Position numbers and translations under genes: made by a program. From Acidovorax sp. RAC01 (GTDB lineage Bacteria; Pseudomonadota; Gammaproteobacteria; Burkholderiales; Burkholderiaceae_C), in assembly GCF_001714725.1 (NCBI RefSeq), contig NZ_CP016447.1, positions 2,061,001-2,125,000 of the forward strand: a stretch of DNA of 64,000 nt, given 5' to 3'. Under the pieces are notes generated by a model. It worked only from the letters and a program-made list of their open reading frames with translations, searched no databases and was not told where the DNA came from. This document shows, one piece after another, positions 60,697 to 64,000 of this stretch. Position 1 is the stretch's first letter. The number at the start of each line of letters is the position of its first letter.

Positions 60697-63048
60697 CTAT
60701 TCAATTGCTTCAAGTTTGATAGCTGTTGGGGCTTGTCTGGCAAACGCTACAGCCTGTTTTTGCTTGGATGTTTCGCGCAACAGCTGGTCGCGGCCGCTCC
60801 AGTACGGTGCGGGCCAGTCGGTGTGGGCGGCGGCCACGGGGCCCAGCTGGGCGGCGGCGTGCAGCGTCCAGGCCGGGTCGGCCAGGTGCGGGCGCGCAAT
60901 GGCGCACAGGTCGGCGCGGCCGGCGGCGATGATGCTGTTGGCGTGGTCGGCTTCGGTGATGGCGCCCACGGCCATGGTGGCAATGCCCACCTCATTGCGG
61001 ATGCGGTCGGCAAATGGCGTCTGGTACATGCGGCCATACACCGGGCGCGAGTCGCGCGTGGTCTGGCCAGACGACACGTCGATCAGGTCCGCGCCTGCGG
61101 CCTTGAACAGGCGCGCAATGGCGATGGCGTCGGCGGCGGTGTTGCCATCCGGAAGCCAGTCGTGGGCGGATATGCGCACGCTGAACGGCTTGTCATCGGG
61201 CCACACGGCGCGCACCGCGGTGAACACTTCCAGCGGGTAGCGGCAGCGGTTGGCAAGGCTGCCGGCGTATTCATCCGTGCGCTGGTTGGTGGCAGGGCTG
61301 ATGAAGCTGGCCAGCAGGTAGCCGTGCGCGCAGTGCAGCTCCAGCCAGTCAAAGCCGCAGTCCACGGCGCGGCGGGCGCTGTCCACAAAGGCGGCGGTCA
61401 TGCGGTCCATGTCGGCGCGGGTCATGGCCGCGGGCGTCTGGTTCTGTGCGCCGTAGGCCATGGGGCTGGCGGCCAGCAGGGGCCAGTTGCCTGTCTCCAG
61501 CGGCTCGTCTGTGCCCTCCCAGCCCACCCGGGTGGAGCCCTTGGGACCGCTGTGGCCCAGCTGCAGGCCGATCTTGGCCGTGCTGCTGTCGTGCACAAAG
61601 TGGACGATGCGCGCAAACGCACTTTGCTGCGCGTCGTTCCACAACCCCGTACAGGCCGGGGTGATGCGGCCGTCAGGCGTGGGGCTGGTCATCTCCACCA
61701 TCACCAGTGCCGCGCCGCCCAGGGCCCGTGCGCCGAGGTGCACCAGGTGGAAGTCCTGCGGCACGCCATCGACAGCGTTGTAGGTGGCCATGGGCGAGAC
61801 GACGATGCGGTTCTTGAGCGTGATGCCTTTCAGGCTGAAGGGCGTGAGCATGGGCGGCACTGCCGCTTTGCCGCCCGCGAGCCACGCCTCATAGCCTTCG
61901 AGCCACGCCGCATCGCGCAGCCGCAGGTTCTCGTGGCTGATGCGCTGGCTGCGCGTGAGCAGCGAATACGTGAACTGCTCCACGGGCATGCCGGTGTAGC
62001 GCGCCACGTTTTCAAACCATTCGGTGCTGTTGCGCGCGGCGTTCTGGATCTTGAGCACCTCCACGCTGCGGCGCGCCTCGTAGTGCTGCAGCACTGCATC
62101 GATGGGCAGGCCGGTGGCAAACTCGTTGGCCAGGTCGATGGCGTCCTCGAGCGCCAGCTTGGTGCCGCTGCCAATCGAGAAATGCGCCGTGTGCGCCGCG
62201 TCGCCCATCAGCACGATGGGCACCTGCCTGCCACCAATGGCTTCGCGGTGCACCCAGGTGTTGCAGATCACACGCGGAAAACGGATCCAGTTGGCCGAGC
62301 CGCGCAGGTGCGTGGCGTTGCTGATGAGCGCGTTGCCGTCCAGGTACCTGGCAAACAGTTTTTCGCAAAAGGCGATGGCCTCGGGCTGCTCCATCTGGTC
62401 GAGGCCGTGCGCCTTCCACACGGCCTCCGGTGTTTCGACGATGAAGGTGGAGGTGTCGGCGTCGAACTGGTAGGCGTGCGCCTGAAACCAGCCGTGCTCC
62501 GTCTGCTCGAAGGCAAAGGTGAAGGCGTCAAAATTTTTCTTCGTGCCCAGCCACACGAAGCGGCATTCGCGCAGGTCGATGTCGGGCTGGAAGGTGCTGG
62601 CGTATCGGCTGCGGATGCGGCTGTTGAGGCCGTCGCTGGCAATCACCAGGTCGGCGCCGTACTGCGCGGCGAGCTGCTGGTCGTCGGCCACGTCGGTCTC
62701 GAACTGCAGGTCCACGCCCAGTGCCAGGCAGCGGTCCTGCAGGATGTTGAGCAGCCGCTTGCGCCCAATGCCGCAAAAGCCGTGGCCGGTGGAGCGCACG
62801 CTGCGGTCCTTGAAGAAGACCTCGATGTCGTCCCAGTGGTTGAACGCATCGCCAATGAGCGTGGCTGTGGGCGCGTCGGCGGCCTGCAGGTTGGCCAGGG
62901 TCTGGTCCGACAGCACCACGCCCCAGCCAAAGGTGTCAAACGGCCGGTTGCGCTCGACCACCGTGATGCGATGGGCGGGGTTCTGCTGCTTCATGAGCAG
63001 GGCGAAGTAGAGACCCGCGGGGCCGCCACCGATGCAGAGGATGTTCAT
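60697..63048 (-). CDS. Bifunctional aryl-CoA monooxygenase/oxidoreductase (salicylyl-CoA 5-hydroxylase or 2-aminobenzoyl-CoA monooxygenase/reductase type)
   Basis: A 783-residue fusion. Residues 1 to about 380 form a flavin monooxygenase: [19 protein letters not shown] (FAD-binding), and [30 protein letters not shown]. From about 395 an Old-Yellow-Enzyme TIM barrel follows: [71 protein letters not shown] and [12 protein letters not shown]. This architecture is known only for enzymes that hydroxylate and then reduce aromatic CoA thioesters. The last 20 residues ([20 protein letters not shown]) come from a dispersed repeat. No Shine-Dalgarno sequence is seen before the ATG. Confidence 0.92.
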   Translation of the reverse strand: MNILCIGGGPAGLYFALLMKQQNPAHRITVVERNRPFDTFGWGVVLSDQTLANLQAADAPTATLIGDAFNHWDDIEVFFKDRSVRSTGHGFCGIGRKRLLNILQDRCLALGVDLQFETDVADDQQLAAQYGADLVIASDGLNSRIRSRYASTFQPDIDLRECRFVWLGTKKNFDAFTFAFEQTEHGWFQAHAYQFDADTSTFIVETPEAVWKAHGLDQMEQPEAIAFCEKLFARYLDGNALISNATHLRGSANWIRFPRVICNTWVHREAIGGRQVPIVLMGDAAHTAHFSIGSGTKLALEDAIDLANEFATGLPIDAVLQHYEARRSVEVLKIQNAARNSTEWFENVARYTGMPVEQFTYSLLTRSQRISHENLRLRDAAWLEGYEAWLAGGKAAVPPMLTPFSLKGITLKNRIVVSPMATYNAVDGVPQDFHLVHLGARALGGAALVMVEMTSPTPDGRITPACTGLWNDAQQSAFARIVHFVHDSSTAKIGLQLGHSGPKGSTRVGWEGTDEPLETGNWPLLAASPMAYGAQNQTPAAMTRADMDRMTAAFVDSARRAVDCGFDWLELHCAHGYLLASFISPATNQRTDEYAGSLANRCRYPLEVFTAVRAVWPDDKPFSVRISAHDWLPDGNTAADAIAIARLFKAAGADLIDVSSGQTTRDSRPVYGRMYQTPFADRIRNEVGIATMAVGAITEADHANSIIAAGRADLCAIARPHLADPAWTLHAAAQLGPVAAAHTDWPAPYWSGRDQLLRETSKQKQAVAFARQAPTAIKLEAIE
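60708..60768 (-). repeat. Dispersed 60-bp repeat, copy 7, at the 3' end of the monooxygenase gene
   Basis: TGCTTCAAGTTTGATAGCTG at one end and CGCTACAGCCTGTTTTTGCTTG at the other. It has the same orientation relative to its gene as copy 5, is read in the same frame, and supplies the C-terminus of the protein. Confidence 0.65.
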
Positions 63049-63056
63049 GTCAAAAT

Positions 63057-63084
63057 AGTTTAGGTCTAAACAAAATGCTGTCAA
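63057..63084 (-). promoter_or_regulatory. Promoter of the aromatic-acid operon, probably leaderless
   Basis: On the minus strand, TTGACA (63084-63079) is a perfect -35 box, then 16 bases, then TAAACT (63062-63057) as -10. A start site about seven bases further falls within two or three bases of the ATG at 63048, so the mRNA would have almost no leader, which agrees with the missing ribosome-binding site. Confidence 0.65.
63058..63071. promoter_or_regulatory. Candidate MarR operator
   Basis: GTTTAG-GT-CTAAAC is a perfect inverted repeat with six-base arms. It covers the -10 box and part of the spacer of the operon promoter, so a bound repressor would block RNA polymerase. Confidence 0.65.
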
Positions 63085-63199
63085 TGGGGCCATCCCGTGC
63101 AACTTGTGACAGCACTGCCATGGCTGCGGCGCACAATGGCTGGCAGGGCAGCGTTGCCCTTTTTCCGCACTGAACCCGCCCCCACAGGGCCCCACTCCC

Positions 63200-63517
63200 A
63201 TGCTTTACAAATTCAAGTCCCGTGCCGCCGCCGATCTGATCATGCTGGAGCCCCAGGGCCGGCAGATCGTGACCCTCATGGGCAAGACGCCGGGCGCCAG
63301 CGGCATCGTGACCGTGGCGCAGATTCCCGACGCCATTGCTGCGCTGGAAGCGGCCGTGGCCGCCGAAGAGGCGCGGCAGGCCGAGGCCGCAGACGACCAG
63401 GAGCTGACCGAGCAGCAGCGTGCCGAGCTGGTGAGCCTGCGCCAGCGCGTCACGCCCTTCATCAAGATGCTGCGCGTCAGTGCCGCCGAAAAAGCGGACG
63501 TGGTGTGGGGCGTGTAG
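63200..63517 (+). CDS. DUF1840 domain protein
   Basis: A 105-residue protein matching DUF1840, a short betaproteobacterial family: [29 protein letters not shown] at the start, a helical Ala/Glu-rich middle (about 44-70), and [22 protein letters not shown] at the end. Function unknown. It is divergent from the aromatic-acid operon. The start is fixed by the conserved MLYKFKS opening. Confidence 0.88.
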   Translation: MLYKFKSRAAADLIMLEPQGRQIVTLMGKTPGASGIVTVAQIPDAIAALEAAVAAEEARQAEAADDQELTEQQRAELVSLRQRVTPFIKMLRVSAAEKADVVWGV

Positions 63518-63522
63518 GCGCG

Positions 63523-63903
63523 GTGCACAGCCAATCGCCCCAGGCCGTGGTGCATGCCCAGCTGGATGCCTATAACGCCAAGGACATTGACGCGCTGCTG
63601 GCCACCTATGCGCCCGATGCCGAGCAGTACACCCTGCATGGGGAGCGGCTGGCGCAGGGGCACGCGCAGTTGCGGGAGCGGTTTCTCACCCGCTTTGCCG
63701 AGCCGGACCTGCATGCTCGCCTGCTGTCTCGCACGGTGCTGGGCAGCACCGCGGTGGACGCGGAGCTGATCACCCGTAACTTCCCCGAAGGCCCCGGCAC
63801 TGTGGAGATGCTGTGCATCTACGAAGTGGTGGAGGGTCGCATCTGGCGGGCGTCGTTTGCCATCGGCCAAAAGCGGCCGGGAACTCCGCCGCCTGCTGGC
63901 TGA
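63523..63903 (+). CDS. SnoaL/NTF2-like protein
   Basis: A 126-residue protein starting at a GTG five bases after the DUF1840 stop. AQLDAYNAKDIDALLATYAPDAEQYTLHGERLAQGHAQLRERF is the usual start of NTF2-like, steroid-isomerase-type proteins, and MLCIYEVVEGRIWRASFAIG the final beta-hairpin. Such folds bind small hydrophobic ligands; no function can be assigned. The frame is open far upstream, but only this part has family character. Confidence 0.8.
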   Translation: MHSQSPQAVVHAQLDAYNAKDIDALLATYAPDAEQYTLHGERLAQGHAQLRERFLTRFAEPDLHARLLSRTVLGSTAVDAELITRNFPEGPGTVEMLCIYEVVEGRIWRASFAIGQKRPGTPPPAG

Positions 63904-63942
63904 GCCTGCGCGCAGCGAGAGCGGCGAGGCCGCCCGCCCGGG

Positions 63943-64000
63943 TCAGTCCACCTTGGCGCCGGACGCCTTGACCACCTGCGCCCACTTGGTGTGTTCGGCG
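63943..64000 (-). CDS. C-terminal end of a Bug/TctC-family periplasmic binding protein (cut by window edge)
   Basis: Only the last 19 codons are inside the window; they read AEHTKWAQVVKASGAKVD before the stop. The pattern xxxRWxxVVKxSGAKxD is the standard end of Bug proteins, which bind carboxylates in tripartite tricarboxylate uptake and are very numerous in Burkholderiales. Confidence 0.7.
   Translation of the reverse strand, partial: AEHTKWAQVVKASGAKVD

Noticed and set aside
60400..63063. An 887-codon open frame on the plus strand opposite the aryl-CoA monooxygenase
   Set aside because: It is the mirror frame of a well-recognised gene and has no domain.
1..64000. CRISPR arrays, tRNA, rRNA and prophage genes
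   Set aside because: I read for regular spaced repeats, cloverleaf ends and phage structural genes and saw none.

Overview
The window is high-GC DNA from a betaproteobacterium, most likely Burkholderiales/Comamonadaceae (Acidovorax-like). The evidence is family-level: DUF3567, DUF1840, DUF3108 and a Bug/TctC-type binding protein, an NnrS/hemerythrin cluster, a polyhydroxyalkanoate granule protein, and two dispersed intergenic repeat families of the kind seen in that group. No rRNA, tRNA or CRISPR array was found.

Layout. 1-3.9 kb: the end of a B12-dependent ribonucleotide reductase (nrdJ), then NnrS, a nitroreductase, a small unknown protein and a hemerythrin, probably a nitrosative-stress group. 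4-11.9 kb: scattered metabolic genes (AbrB-type membrane protein, DUF3567, DUF3108, divergent IclR/fumarylacetoacetate-hydrolase pair, iron alcohol dehydrogenase, DJ-1/PfpI protein). 12.0-23.6 kb: a defence island made of five co-directional, overlapping or nearly abutting genes: SNF2-like helicase, DUF262/DUF1524 GmrSD-like nuclease, type III Mod methyltransferase, DUF1016 nuclease and type III Res. Mod is split by an IS5-family element with a CTAG duplication; removing the element plus one CTAG restores the frame exactly.

23.7-40 kb: a molybdopterin oxidoreductase, an orphan periplasmic binding protein, divergent M20 peptidases (argE and a hippurate-hydrolase-like enzyme), DUF2817, a wax-ester synthase/DGAT divergent from an acyl-CoA-binding protein, HMG-CoA-lyase-like, Lrp and ornithine cyclodeaminase genes, a nitroreductase, a PHA granule protein, a lipoprotein aminopeptidase, a degraded 3-methyladenine glycosylase remnant and an MFS transporter.

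40-53.1 kb: a full carbon-phosphorus lyase locus. One arm is phnG-H-I-J-GNAT-K-L-M followed by phnC-D-E and an HD-domain phosphonate oxygenase. The divergent arm is phnF-DUF1045-phnN-arsC-arsH, so arsenic-resistance genes are fused to the phosphonate regulator's operon. Both forward promoters carry a Pho-box-like direct repeat and a shared PhnF-like operator. 53-55.8 kb: an Lrp/EamA divergent pair, then a 1.1-kb gene-free block with large inverted-repeat arms. 55.8-63 kb: a catabolic operon for an aromatic acid via CoA thioesters (bifunctional aryl-CoA monooxygenase, MarR, enoyl-CoA hydratase, acyl-CoA dehydrogenase, CoA ligase, RidA) with an apparently leaderless promoter overlapped by a palindromic operator. 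63.2-64 kb: DUF1840, a SnoaL-like protein and the tail of a Bug-family binding protein.

Across the window at least seven copies of a roughly 60-bp partly palindromic repeat occur. Three lie inside reading frames and are translated, and two of those use the same frame and encode similar peptides.
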